Shown piece by piece: positions 20,804-33,400 of a stretch of DNA of 64,000 nucleotides. The notes under the pieces are model-generated. The model was not told where the DNA came from. It did no database searches and saw only the letters and a program-made list of their open reading frames with translations. Made by a program: the position numbers and the translations under genes. Every line of letters begins with the position of its first letter. Within the stretch, counting starts at the first letter, position 1. This stretch comes from Chromera velia (lineage: Eukaryota; Sar; Chromeraceae): contig JAHBMJ010004062.1 in NCBI GenBank assembly GCA_018398765.1, positions 96,717 through 160,716 of the forward strand, given 5' to 3'.

Positions 20804-23513
20804 CAGGGAAGAGGAGGGACTCTCCTTAATTGTGAGAGGACAGCTGTAAAGGCAAGAAAGAAAGAGACAGTCCAGGGAGGCCCCGCGGGATCAAGAGTGG
20901 GGAGGGGGGGCAGCACAAAGTCGGCTGTGACACAGTCTTGGCACATCAGTGAGATTCTGTTTTGGTCCCTGCAAGAAATCTGATCAGAGAGGACTCGGAC
21001 AGAACCTCAGCTTCTCCTGCATCATTTCGGCGCTTGAGGTTGGGTAGATGTTTGTCCCTGCTCGGATGTCCAGGTCTCTCTGTATGGTCAAACATTTCTG
21101 ACAAAGAAGAGGGAGACCTTGTTTGGGGACACAGCCCCACGTGACCGCAAACTTTGAAATGCTGTAGGAAATGCTCAGCCGAGTGCCCAGCAAACTCAGC
21201 CGAAAGTGCGAAACTAGGTGTGAAACAGTTTCAGCCTTCAACCTAGCCTTGTGTACTTACACATGTATTTTAACATATTAATATAGTTTCACACAAGAAA
21301 GTATTATCCGACTTCACTGTAAATTGCATGGACCAGCATGGTCCATAATTAATGTATATACACTAGTAGTACTAGCATAGTGCTAGACACAGTGTTAAGC
21401 TAGGTCTTAAGACTTACAGTCATATTAGTATGATATTACTAGCTAGGTTACTAGTCATATTATTAAAAAATACTTGCCCGTTCAAATTTACTGTATGTAA
21501 GTTCAAAAGTTCAATTAATTTGAAGTTATGAATTAATTTGACTAGAGTCACTAGCTCCTATAGAGTCACTACAGTAATACAATCTCTCTACCAGTGTACT
21601 AATTTACTATTAAACCCATATTCTAGCCTATAAACTATTATTCTAGCTCGTAAACTATTATCATTTAGTTCTTCTTCTATAGTTCTTAATTCTTTCTAAT
21701 ATTATAAACTTTTCTTTGTAAATTTGATGAAAAAAATTAACCCGAATGTCCCTGTCGTATTTTTAAATTAGTTGATCATCATTGAAATTCAGTAAAATTC
21801 GGTGTTTTTTTTCAATTAGTTCAAATCTGTATTACCATCTATTTTTTAAACTGAAACTTCAAAGTTAAAGGATTAATGATAGTTAACCATCCAATACGAG
21901 TAGTATCCCAAACTTGGCCCCAAAGATAACATGATGATTCATTGATGAATTAATGCAGCTAATAATGCTACATGCAAAAAAAAATGAAACCCAGAATGAA
22001 ACGCATATATGCCGAGTATACAATTAGGTATATGAAATCTTTATTTGTTATTATGTTAGTTTAGAAATTAATATAAGCTTTGTAAATTCTAACTTGGACG
22101 ATCTTTTGTAACTAAGTGAAATTTACGCTATTCATGTCTATAGCTGAGTCAGAGCATTCGTTGTACTTTGTTAATGATTGTCACGATTTTTTTTTTTTGC
22201 TTTTCAAACATGCATTGCATTGCAAACAGTCTAACTTTGAATGGTCTTTCAGTGACTTGCAAGCTTTCTTCTTGAACCAGATCGGAAGACGAATTAGTGT
22301 GTGTTGGCACGGAAATTTGAGTGTTGACCTTTGACAAAGTTGGCTTTTATTTTCTATGTTTGGGCGACGTGCGCGTGCGTGATGAGTGTGTGTGTGTGTG
22401 TGTGTGTGTGTGTTCCGTACTTTTTTTCTTCTCGACGTTTGCCCCCGGATGGCACATCAATGGGCATCGATCAGTTTTTAGCAACAGAAGGGAAGAGACG
22501 ATTCGTGAGCGGATTCATAACCCTCTCATCCAGAGACCTGCACTGACAATGAATGTCATCATGCAGTCTGGAAGGAGATTTCGAAAGGGTGGGAAGTGTA
22601 CGCGAGGAGGAGAGGGTGGACTGACGGAGGTGAGAGGACCATTCAGAAATGGCCGGGGAAAGAATGAATGTGGCCGGCCGGACCATGCAGGCTGAGCCCC
22701 CCTGCCTCCCTCCCTCCCGAGAGAAAATGAGAGAGAGAGAACATCCGGGTACAAACAATGCATGAGGTCAGGTCCTCGACAGAAGTCTGCTGGTCATGAA
22801 CGAAAGAACGAGGCTTGAATTCATTTCATGGATCATGCATAAGAGTATGTGCATCATACAAAAGAACGGCGGGCAAAATTTCCCTCCCGCGAGCCCACCC
22901 GCCACCACCCCACCCTCATAGCATGTATTTTGGAAGGCCAGGGTGACTTGGTGCCACCTGGCAAATTGAAGCGGAAAGGAACGCGCGAAGGGGTCGGCTT
23001 TTCCCTTGCATCTCCTCTTCCTTTCACGCTGTAATCTTCGTTCTATTCGGATTTGTGGGAGTGCCAAAGAACAGCTGAAGGCTGGGAGAAAGCGAGGACG
23101 TAAGTGATGGAGGACGGAAGCGAGGAGGAAAGAAAGAAAGTGGGCCAAAGAGTGATGAGGAGGCCTGAATTCCCTTTGATACATTCCATTGCAGCGCCCC
23201 CTCGTTCATTTGATCCCCTTTCTTGCCTGTGCATGCAGGCCAACACAAAGATGGCCCTCTAGAGGTGTGGACAGTGAAAGCGGAGAAAGGGCGACGGACT
23301 TTCGTAGAAAGGGAGACTGAAAAAGAGAGAGGTAAGGAGCAAAACAGCGTGAAGACAGAATACACGAGAGGCATGAGAAGAAGCAGACCCCAGAACAAAT
23401 GCACACAGTCGCTTTGGAGTGTTAATTTTTGCCTCTCCAGTCTGTTGTCGACCAACTGCATGCGCTGACAGGGAGGGATCTGTTGTTCTTCTCCTCATTC
23501 TCTCCTTTTCTTT
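20804..23513. other. Intergenic region between two convergent genes
   Basis: It contains the 3' ends of the prenyltransferase (+) and the giant CRMP-like gene (-). From about 21240 to 22350 it is strongly AT-rich with many TAGTA/ACTAGT words. It then returns to balanced composition with a (GT)n run. ORFs here are short and lack recognisable features. Confidence 0.5.
22385..22413. repeat. (GT)n microsatellite
   Basis: About 14 uninterrupted GT units. Confidence 0.95.
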
Positions 23514-26500
23514 TCACTCCCCGCGTTCCCTTTCCTGCCTCTCTTTGCGTGCCTGAGCCAGACGCTGAGCAGCAGCCTGCCTGCTCGATGTCGTCTGCTG
23601 AGATCCCTCTGCGCTCCCCCCTGCTGCCCCCCCCAATCCAGGAGGCAGGCCTGCAGCTGAGGGAGACATGGAGGTACGAGAAGGGCTCCTAGAAAGGTTC
23701 CCTGAGGACTTCTGACGGGCACCTGCAAGCTTGGCTGCAGCTGCTTTCCGAGCCTCTGGAGAGGCTGTCACACCGGAACTTTCCGAGGCTGTGCCCTGGG
23801 GCTTTGCTCGGATTCCTAGGGGGGCGGCGGGACTAGCCCCTTGGGAGGGGGCACGGTTGGGGGGTCTCCCTCTCTCAGACGGGGACGCTGTGATGCCGGG
23901 AGCAAAGGAAGACTTTGCGCCAGGGCGACGACTCATGTCTTCTTCCTCTTCTTCCTCCTCATCATCTCTTCTCCCCCCAGCCAGGAGAGGGCTATGGCTC
24001 CTTGCAGAGTTGTTGGCAGAGGATTGGGGTTGGACTCCGGTGGCGCCTAGGTGGAGGGGCCGGGACGGGACGGAAATCTCAATGGCTCCTCCCTCCTCTT
24101 CCTCTTCTTCGTCTTGTGGGTATGCTGCGGTTGGGGTCGGGGCAGGTTTTTGTTCTTTCTGCTTTTTCTTCTGACCTTCTTTGCTGTCTTCCCCTTCCTC
24201 GGTCTTCTTCTTTCCCTTTCCTTTTTTCTTCTCAGGCTTGAACCCCAAAAGATCCCCCATCGCACTTCCCATCTCACTGCTGGCAACGGACTCACGTCTG
24301 CCTAGGGCTGCAGCTGCCACACCCATCGTGTTGTCCCTTTTCAAAGGCTTTTCTTTCGTCGATCCCTCACTCTCCACAGCCCCCCCCTGATTCGAATTCT
24401 CCGACTTTCCAAGGGAGTCAAAGGGTCGATTGTCCTCTGAACCCCCCCTTTCTCTGCGGGCTTTCCGGTCTTTTTTCTTCTCTTTCCCTGGCCCCGGCCC
24501 CACGCTTGAGTCTTCTTCCTCTCCTGCCATCAGCTTGTTGATCGCAGACAGCTGATTGAGGAAGGCATCAACGTTCACAACAGACTGACCCACGCTGCTG
24601 CGGCGGCGCCCCTTTGCACCCATGGATGCTGGGTCTTCCTCGGAGACTGCAACAGGGTTTCTGTCGAGATAGTCAGCCACAGCCTCGTCCCGCCTTGTTT
24701 CGGCAGCGAGCCAAGACTGCAGCCCCTCTCGTTCGGCAGCTGCCGCAGCAGCCTTTCTCTCTGTCTCCAAATTGGCAAGGAGACGCTGCTGCTCTGCCTC
24801 AATCTCTGCCTCTGTGACCAGCATACGCTGCAGTGCTGCGAGCTCCTTACCGGCGGTCTCGCCCATCATGCGATCCCATTTGTATGCCTCGTCCTCCCCC
24901 CCCCCGGCAACAACTGTGCCGTCCTCATACCTTCCCCCTGCAAAGAGGCCAGCGAGGTCATCGAGTTCGTCTGTGTAGTCTTCATCGCTGTCCGCTTCTG
25001 GGTCGTCATCATGGGTTTGGGCCTCAGACTGTTGCTCGTCTCTCTCTTCTCCCTCGCCCCACCCGGTGCTCTTTCGAGCTTCGTGGGCCTCCTTGGCATA
25101 CCGGTACTCTGATTGGAGTGCCTGCATCTCTGTGTTCAGTTTCAAAAGCCGCCTCCTTTCGAGATCAACCTTTGCCTGGACACACCAGAGATCATCTGGG
25201 TCGAGAACCTTTTTGTTTCGATCCGCTCCTGCCCCTCCCCGCTGTCTCTCTGCCTCTCCCTCTTCGGCCGACAGCCCTGCGTATTTGTTGCTGATCTCTT
25301 TTGCGGTTTCGTCCCCCCTCTCCATGAAGTCACGAATGACTTTGTACTGGGATATGCGACCCTCTTGCTCGAGGGCCATCTTGCGGTATCTGAACAGGTC
25401 GTATGTCTGCACACATCAAACCGGAAATCATTATACACGAACAGTTACTTACGAGGATTTCTGCATGCAGGCATCGATGTTTGATCCGCTCTGATAGCCA
25501 AGGAAGAGCATAAACGAACATGACTGAGAAAACAAAGGGAAAATGAAGAAAGAACACGGAAGAAACGCACGGTCATACATTCGTAGTGTGGATGGACATG
25601 ATGATTCCTTTGGCTTCTTTGGTGTGGTGTATTTTCTCTCTCTGCTGACCTTTTGAAGGTTCTGGGGCGACATCAGCTGGAGTTGCACGAGTCCTGCGTA
25701 GAGGTCTCGAACAGCAAGTCCCTCCCGATAGATTTCCGCAGAGAAGAGCTCATCAATCGCTCGTGCTCTCTTTCGGGTTTCGTGAAGAACCATGGCCTTT
25801 GTCAGGGCCTCCCTCATGGCCTCCGCCTCCCTGCCTAGATGCGCAAATGCCTGGTCGTCCAGGAGTCCGGAGGTCTCATCTGCTTCCTTCAGAGGCAAAT
25901 TCAAAGAACCCCTCCAGTCTTTGTTCGGAGGATCGGCACCCCCCCTGGTAGCGGCGACTTTGTTGCTTCGACTGTCAGGTTCTGCCGCAATCAGGTTCTG
26001 TCCCTGTGCGAGCTTTTGGGCAAGGGTCTCTATGTACTGGGCCTCGTTGACCCAATCACCCAGTGCCTTTGCTTTTTTGATTTCTTCCATCGACCTGAGC
26101 TTCCCGGCAGAGGACATCGCGGTGGAGGCAACAACCGCATTTCGTCGGTCGGACCTCAGGCTTCCCTTTCCGGGCCCGAACGGCAATTCTGCGGCCTCGG
26201 TGTTTGTTGTTTTCTTTGTCTTTTTCTTCAAACCGAGAGAAATAAGGAGCTCAGCGATTGGCCCATCTTCTTTCTTCTTCTCGGCCTGGCCGGTGACTGT
26301 ATCTCTCTTTGCCTTTTTCTTTCTTTCCTCTTCCTCTTTCTTTTGTTGGAGTGCTACAGGATCATCCTTCAAGTTGAGTTGTCTGGTGTAGAAAGACCAA
26401 CGAACGAGAAATTCGATGAAGTCCCCAGGGAGAGTGTCGAGCTGCAGCGACTGCATAAGGAAGGCCAAAACCTCCCCGAGGGCAGTGACGAGATACCGAC

Positions 26501-26697
26501 GGTCGTTTGTCTGGAAGGAGAAGAAGTCTTTCTTCGAGTTCGGTCTTCTGTCTTTCAAGGCGACTGCCTTAGAGCCCCCTCCAGCCATAGAGGGAGTCCC
26601 CGCAACAGAGCCGGGCGTGTGGGGAGACTTCGGAGAGGCCCCCCCTCTGCGGGAGACGGGACTCTCGTCGTAGATCGAAAAGTTCGCCGTCTGGCTT
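23514..26697 (-). other. CRMP-like exons 48-49: cytoplasmic tail
   Basis: Exons 26697-25650 and 25406-23514 encode about 980 residues after the last helix. The first part has Ser/Pro phosphorylation-like clusters (PKSPHTPGS) and a helical region. The second has a long coiled coil (QRLLANLETERKAAAAA), acidic runs and Lys-rich and Ser/Pro-rich disorder. No signal for a kinase or other enzyme is seen. The final exon (631 codons with stop) follows GTGTGCAG. Confidence 0.85.
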
Positions 26698-29600
26698 CTG
26701 CAAACAAACAAACGGAGAGGGGTCGATCAGAGGAGGAACCCCCCAGAGAACCAATCGTGAGGAGCATTTGAGATGAAACGAAAGGGAAATGGTGAATGTG
26801 GCGGTTACATGCAGAAATAGACACATCGACATGGAGACAGGTCGAGGCAGCCAGGCAGACAAATCAGCTGACAGCCGAAGAAGGAAGAGAGAGAGAGAGA
26901 GAGAGAGAGAGTCTGAGAAGACAGTCACGCAGAGAGATCGAGGAACGAACCGTTTGAATCCGAATGGGTTTGTGCCTGCGGGGGTCTCTGCCCCCTCTCT
27001 GTCTCTCTCCACGCTCTTTCTTCCTCCAGGCGTGTTGGGTCTCACCCTCACAGGGTGGTCCAACACCAGATCTCCCGACACGGTGTTGAAGAACACCTTT
27101 GGCTCACGAGCTTTGGACTTCTCTGTGGGTGCGATGATGGCTCTGACCAACGCACCCAGAACTCCGGGCATGTTCACGAGACCTGGGTTTCCTGCGATGT
27201 TGTTGGAGAATTCTCTCAAGAAGTTCACCAAAATGAGCAACATCGTGTACACGTTGAGCATCAGGAGGACTACAATGATCACCGTGTTGACTACAGAGCC
27301 CATGTCGTACAGGTAGATCATCTGCATTCCATTCAATGCATTGTAAGAGGCAGGGAAGGACAGGGAGGTGAGTGGATTGACAACTGATGGTGTGTGTGTG
27401 TACAAACAGATCATGCAGAGGAAAAAGAAAGGGGGGGGGAACCCTGTGATCGGAAGTGCTTTTCCTCTGAATCTTCCTAGCTCTTGTTTTTTACAGTAAG
27501 GCCTCCGACTCGCATTCTTTCTTTGAGGCTCGCGTAAATTTCTTCGACCATCCCTCCCCCCTTGGTCTGCATACAGAAGTCATCTGCACACCCCTCATCC
27601 CAAACAAAAACTCCAGCCTCGCACCTTCTGAGTCACTGTCTGTCTGAGCTCTCTCTTCAGAAAGAAATGAAGCCACCGACCTCAAAGAGCAGCAGAGAGA
27701 GAGTCCAGGAGACCAGAAATCTGTTCTCGAGTCTGTTCAGCACATCCCCGTTCCTCTTATCGAAAGGCCTCATCTTCAACTGCAGAATCATCGCGATTGC
27801 CCCCACCATCGACAGGAGCCCCAAACGGATCGAGGGATCCTCCCCGAAGTAGAACACTGTGGAGAATGCGATAGCGACAGTGCGAATCACAGAGGCACTG
27901 TACCAGAACCAGTAACGCATGTCGTACCCGTTGTTCAAAAGTCCGTACCTGCACAAGAGCAATTAACCAAGAGGTTTACAAAGCTTTTCAAAATTACTTG
28001 CCTCCCTCTGTGCAGCCACAAGCACGTGAAAGAAGTATGAAAACCGAATTTCTCCAGGCACGGGCCCACAGAAACTCTCGTCCTTTTTTTTCATTTACCG
28101 CACGGCACAATTGCGGACAACCGAGAGAAGAGAAAAGGACACGATCGATGGATGAGAGATTGAAGAAGCGGCGAACTTTAACGGGACCGAATCAAAAGCG
28201 AAGAGAAACATGCTCTCTGTGGGCCTTCTTTTGATTTTACATCCATCCGAGAGGCCCACCTCTGTCGGACAAAATCGTCGTGGAAGTTTTTCTTCTGTTT
28301 GAACAACACGAACACGGCGTAGATCGGAATACCGAAGGACCACAGGGACAAGCCCATGAAGCCCAGAATGAACCAGGGCTGGTGTTCATCGCTGTTACAG
28401 ATCACTTCTGTGGCGTGTCTCAGTCTGGTCTCTCCGTTGATGTCCTCGCACTGGATCCTGTAGGCATGCATCCACAGATAGTTAGTTGAATATTTTTTTT
28501 TTAAGTTGAATACGGAAGGAAGAAGACGCTTGCAGGACCCGAATTCGAAAGACGAAAAGAACACTTGAATGGTTCGGTAATCTGGTGAGGATGGTTATTT
28601 TCCGGTGATCTTCTTGCGGCTTCGGAGAGGAAGAACATGCGTGTGTGAGCTAGAGAAGTACAACGACAAGGAAAGAACCAAAGCATTTGTCGACAGAAAT
28701 TTCTCTTGACCCCAGAATACGGCAACAGAAGACAAGATCAATCGCATGCTGAAGAAGAAAATGCTCACGATCTTTTCAAATACTTATGTGAACACTCTGC
28801 TTTTACGGCGGACAGTTTCAGCATCTGTTTGGTCACATTGGCGTGCATCTGGAACCAGCAGACGAGATAGAATGGCAGCGTATCGGCCAAGAAAGCCGCC
28901 ACTCTCGCCTTCAGTGATGTGCCTGCCTCAAAGAAGTATCGCCAGATACCGAGCACGCGCCTTCCACAGAACTCCTTCCGCAGAAGGAAATACAGAGCGC
29001 CGTATCTCGCTCCTCTCTCTGCCAGGTCGGTGAGGATCCTCTGCTCGCTCAGTGTCTTCTGTCTGTGGAGACGGCTCTGAATTGCGACCGCCATGAAGGC
29101 AATCAAGGTGATGATGATGGGGGACAACATGGGGTTGAGGAACTGCAGAGGCAATCGAAATGACGCAAATATTTTCATTTTGCAATTGCATGCAAGGACA
29201 ACTGCAACGGTAATTTCGATGTTAAATTTAAGAGCACAAGGTATCGAAGAAATTCGTTCTGAAAAAAAAAGTTTTCCTTCCATACTAAGCGACACTGAAT
29301 CGAGAATCGATCCGAGAGGGAAAAGGCGGGATAGATAAAACCAAAAACTTTTCCCTGTGGACAGAAGTGAGGGAAAAGACAAGAACCAGAAGCACCATTG
29401 AATCGAAGGTCTTGCCTGACTTGTCCGTCTCCCTTTCCGAGTCTGTCTAACAGCGTGCACTGGGAGAAGCTGATGGCAAAAGGAGAGATCAAACATATAC
29501 GTTCAATCACACCACCACCCCCGCTCTAACCTGGAAAAGTTGATTGTAGAACAAAGCGTTTGCCTGTGAGAGATCGCTACCCTCAGGTCTCAGTACGCAC

Positions 29601-30379
29601 TCGAGGGACACCAGCGCGGTCGGGTCGGCACTCCCCCCCTGGAACCAGTTTGAGAACACGTCACGGGCCTGCAGGCAAAAGAAGAAATGATTGTTTTATG
29701 CCCATTTTTGCGGTACACACACATTTGAAAGTCGATTTGTGTAGAACAGATCACAGAATAAGGGTCTCTTTTCTGTAGTGAGCATCGAGAAGAAGTCGAT
29801 TTCTTCTCACATCCCGGAACTGTCTTCCGTCTCTCCTCCTCCAGCTCCCTTCTTGCTCTGGTAAAAATAAAAATTCCTTCAGCCTCCAAATTCCAGGAGT
29901 GCTGGAGACTCGCAATATTCAAATTGCTGTAGAGAAAAGAAATTCACTCCGCTTGAAAAATTAGTTTGAGTGGAAAAAGCACAAGAAAGAAATTTCGTTC
30001 ACTCAATCGACGCGATTTTCCGCCAAGGATCTACTGACGGTGTCTGGAAGCTTGATTCTGTCCAGGTTGAAGCTCCTGAACACGGAGGTAGCGTCGATGA
30101 AGTTGGTGGCGATACGCAGCACCAGAGAGTGAAGGGTTTTCCTCGTAAACCCGGACTCGATTTCCATTCGACCGAAGATGATCAGCTGGAACCAGGAGAC
30201 GATGATCAACGCGACATTGGCCATCATGTTCCACCTCTCTTCCGGACACTTTGCGCACTTTGCCTCGATGCTCACACGCGTGTATCCTGCTCTGCAGGTC
30301 TCGCAGAGGAGCTGCACACAGACAGAGGCACACGCATATTCATGCAGTCTTGTCCGCTTTCACACAGACACACACACAC

Positions 30380-30416
<37 letters not shown>

Positions 30417-33400
30417 GCCACACCACCTTGCGGACACACAAAGCCACACAATTCTGCATTTTCCTCCCATTGATTTCTTTTTCTGACTCCTTGCTGCGTG
30501 GAGAGTGTCAGCAGAGTCTTCCTGGCTGTAGAAAGCGCATGCATTGAAAGTGTCGGAGTACACAAAATGGCAAGAACGGAATGAGTGAATGAATGAACGA
30601 ATGAATGAAGGATATGTATATATAGAGAGAAAGAGGAATGAAGGACAGACAGAAAGAAAGAAAGAACGAAAGAAGCAAAGAGACAGACGCACCCCTTCCA
30701 TGGACTCTGTGCAATCGCTTGCGTCTCCCCCGGTGCATGCGTCTGCCACCTTGCAGGGAAGAATTGTGCTCGTGGTGCCAACACGGTAGTACCCCGGCAG
30801 CGGGTTGGGGGGAGCGTGCGCGGCCAGTGTAACATCCTCAGCCTGCAGCCTCCTCACTGTTCCCTCTCCCTCTTCTTCTGCAGGGAGGAACAGATCTTCC
30901 TGTTCGAGGAGCCGTCTGCCGGTGGTGCCTGTCGCTGTCCCTCCCGTAGTCGTGCTGCTCTCACTCTTCAGTGTCGACTGGAGAGGCCCTGTCTTGTCCT
31001 CTGCATCCGCAATCTTTGCCCGGATGCTCGCCATGATCTCGTCCCCGAATCCGCCGGGACAGTCCGCACCGTCAACACAAGGCTGGCACGATGCCTCCAG
31101 CCAGAAGAACTCCTTGTTCCCTCCAGGCTCGAAGTACGTGCCGGGACCACAGAAACACTCCCTCAAGCTCTGTGCTCCCGGCTCGGTGTCTCCGTTGTCC
31201 ATGCACGGACTCTTGCAAGCGGAATTTCCGACCTCCTCCTTGTACCTGCAGTCAGGCAGAAACGCAATTTGTCAAATCATTCATTCTACTGGTGAACAAC
31301 AGAGCAGCATCATAGAACCAATTATGCATCAGACGCATGTCGGATCCTACAGCTTTCAGGTCTTTGCATTGCCCTCTGCCTTTCCGAAAAGGAGACCTTG
31401 TTTTCACGCCTAATTAGCCGGAAAAAACGTGTACTACAAAAAGTGTGGGGCAACAGCTTGGAGAGCACAGCAACTTGAAGGAAGAGCACTGAGAGAGCAT
31501 GAAGGAAATCAAATTGGATCCTTGGTAGTTGGGCTGCTCTACTGACTGACCTTCCTCGTGGGCACTTCTCGCACTCGATTGTTTTCGTTCCGTCTGAGTT
31601 GACTTTCTCGACATAGGCGTATCCCGGGTTACACTCACATGCCGAGGCGTCTGATGAGCCCTTGCTCTTTGTGACAGAGTTCCGGTGACACGGCTGAGGG
31701 GGCAGGTGCTGCACCAGGGAGCTTGCGGTCAATTTTCCCTGTCTTCTCAAGTCCTCTTCTTCCGTTTTGTTCACTTTCTGAAACCCCCCAGGGCAAAAGT
31801 GGTTGTCCAGACAACGCTCACAGTTCCCGTAGTCCCCGTCGGACACAAAGTAGAATCCGGGTTCACAGAAACACTGCTGGACTCGAGTTGCTTGACTCTG
31901 CAGACAGACAGAATGTATTTAATCACTCATTGACGTCTCGATCATTCAGATGACCCGGGCCCCGTGAATCCATGCAGAAATGTACAGGCAGGCAGGAAGG
32001 AATCCCTAGTCTTTCTTCAACATCTTAAGGTCATGCATAGATAGAAACGGAAAAAGCAAAGTCCGCATGAGTAGAAAATGAGAACGAGTAAAGACCTTAC
32101 AGTCAGAAGTGTGTGGGTGCATGCAGGCTTTCACAAAAACTCTTTTTCTCACCTCAGAGTTAAAGCTGCTTCTGGGGGGGTTCGCCGTACCGTCGTTGCA
32201 CAAATCGCAGTCGGCATTCGCGGTTTGGTTCTTGAATGTCCCGCCAGCACAGGGCGTGCAGTACAAACCGCCGCCCTGAAAGGCCCCCAGGGACCGGTAG
32301 AATCCCGGAAGGCATTCGCAGTCTTGGAGCGCAGAGACAATTCCGCTGACGTCGTTTTTCTTCTTCGTCGTCGAGTGCAGAGGGCACTTGATTGGTTCCT
32401 TCTCTATCAAGTTGTCGTCGATGCCCCGCCCTCCTTCGCAGTAATAGTCCTTCTTGCACTTCTTGCAGACAGTTGTTGGCTCAATGATCTTCCGACACAG
32501 CTTTGTCGTGCGACACGTGCGTTGCTTCTCTGCGACGCAGTCCATGGAGATGCCCTCGAGGGCTTTGGTGGCAATCGTTTCGAGTGACGCTGGAACTGCG
32601 GGTGTGGGGTTTTCGTATTCGTAGAAGAAGCAGCTCTGGTCAATGACAGTTTCGGCCGTGGGCTGGCGGAGGGCGTCCTCACCGTCAAGGTTGGCGATCA
32701 ACTGCTTGACTGTGAAGAGGACGCACTTGGGGTTGCTGTTGCACATCTGTGAGCAGTTTGCAAAGGTAGTCTGATTTGTGCCCGCATCATAGGCCATGTC
32801 GATGATTTCCTTGAATGAGATGTCCCAGGTGGGCGAAATCTCGACACAGGGGATACAGCCGTAGAGGTCAAAGTCTGTTCCTGTGATTTCGGTGTTGGGA
32901 AGGAATGTTGTGAGGTCCCCCAGACGGCGTCTTGCATTCCAGTCAGGTCTGAAGGAACCGATGACGTCCTCAATTTCCTCTAACAGAAGCTGTTCCTCTG
33001 TCTTGCCAGCGTCTGCCTCATCTCCTGCGTCATGAGCTGCGAAAGTTCCCGGAGGACAACCGCAAGACTTGAACTCTTGTAAAGAGCTTGCTGTCTGAGA
33101 GACCTCTGGTGCTATCTCCAGAGCGACCCTCCCCCCTGGACACGTGATACAGGGACCAGGGCCGACGTAGTCTTTGTAAGTCTTGCCACCAGAACAGGGG
33201 GCGCAACTGCCCCCCAGCGTTGGGTGCTGTCCGTTGGAGCCAGACTCCACTCCCTTGTCGCACACGCATTCCGTTTCTGTAGTCATGCCTGTGCCTCGTG
33301 TTGCCAGCAAGTTGCCACACTCGGTCCGCGAGTTGTCATCTCCCGTGCAGTAGAAGTTCACAGTACACGCCGTGCATCCCTGGGTCCCCATGTACAGACC

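Noticed and set aside
25792-26771. Plus-strand ORF of about 310 codons opposite exon 48
   Set aside because: It is the antisense shadow of the CRMP-like cytoplasmic tail. Its Phe/Cys-rich composition is typical of reverse-complemented Lys/Glu-rich coding sequence.
26569-27414. Single long ORF taken as one exon of the membrane domain
   Set aside because: It reads through the (GA)n intron. Splice signals and phase place the exon at 27321-26951 only.
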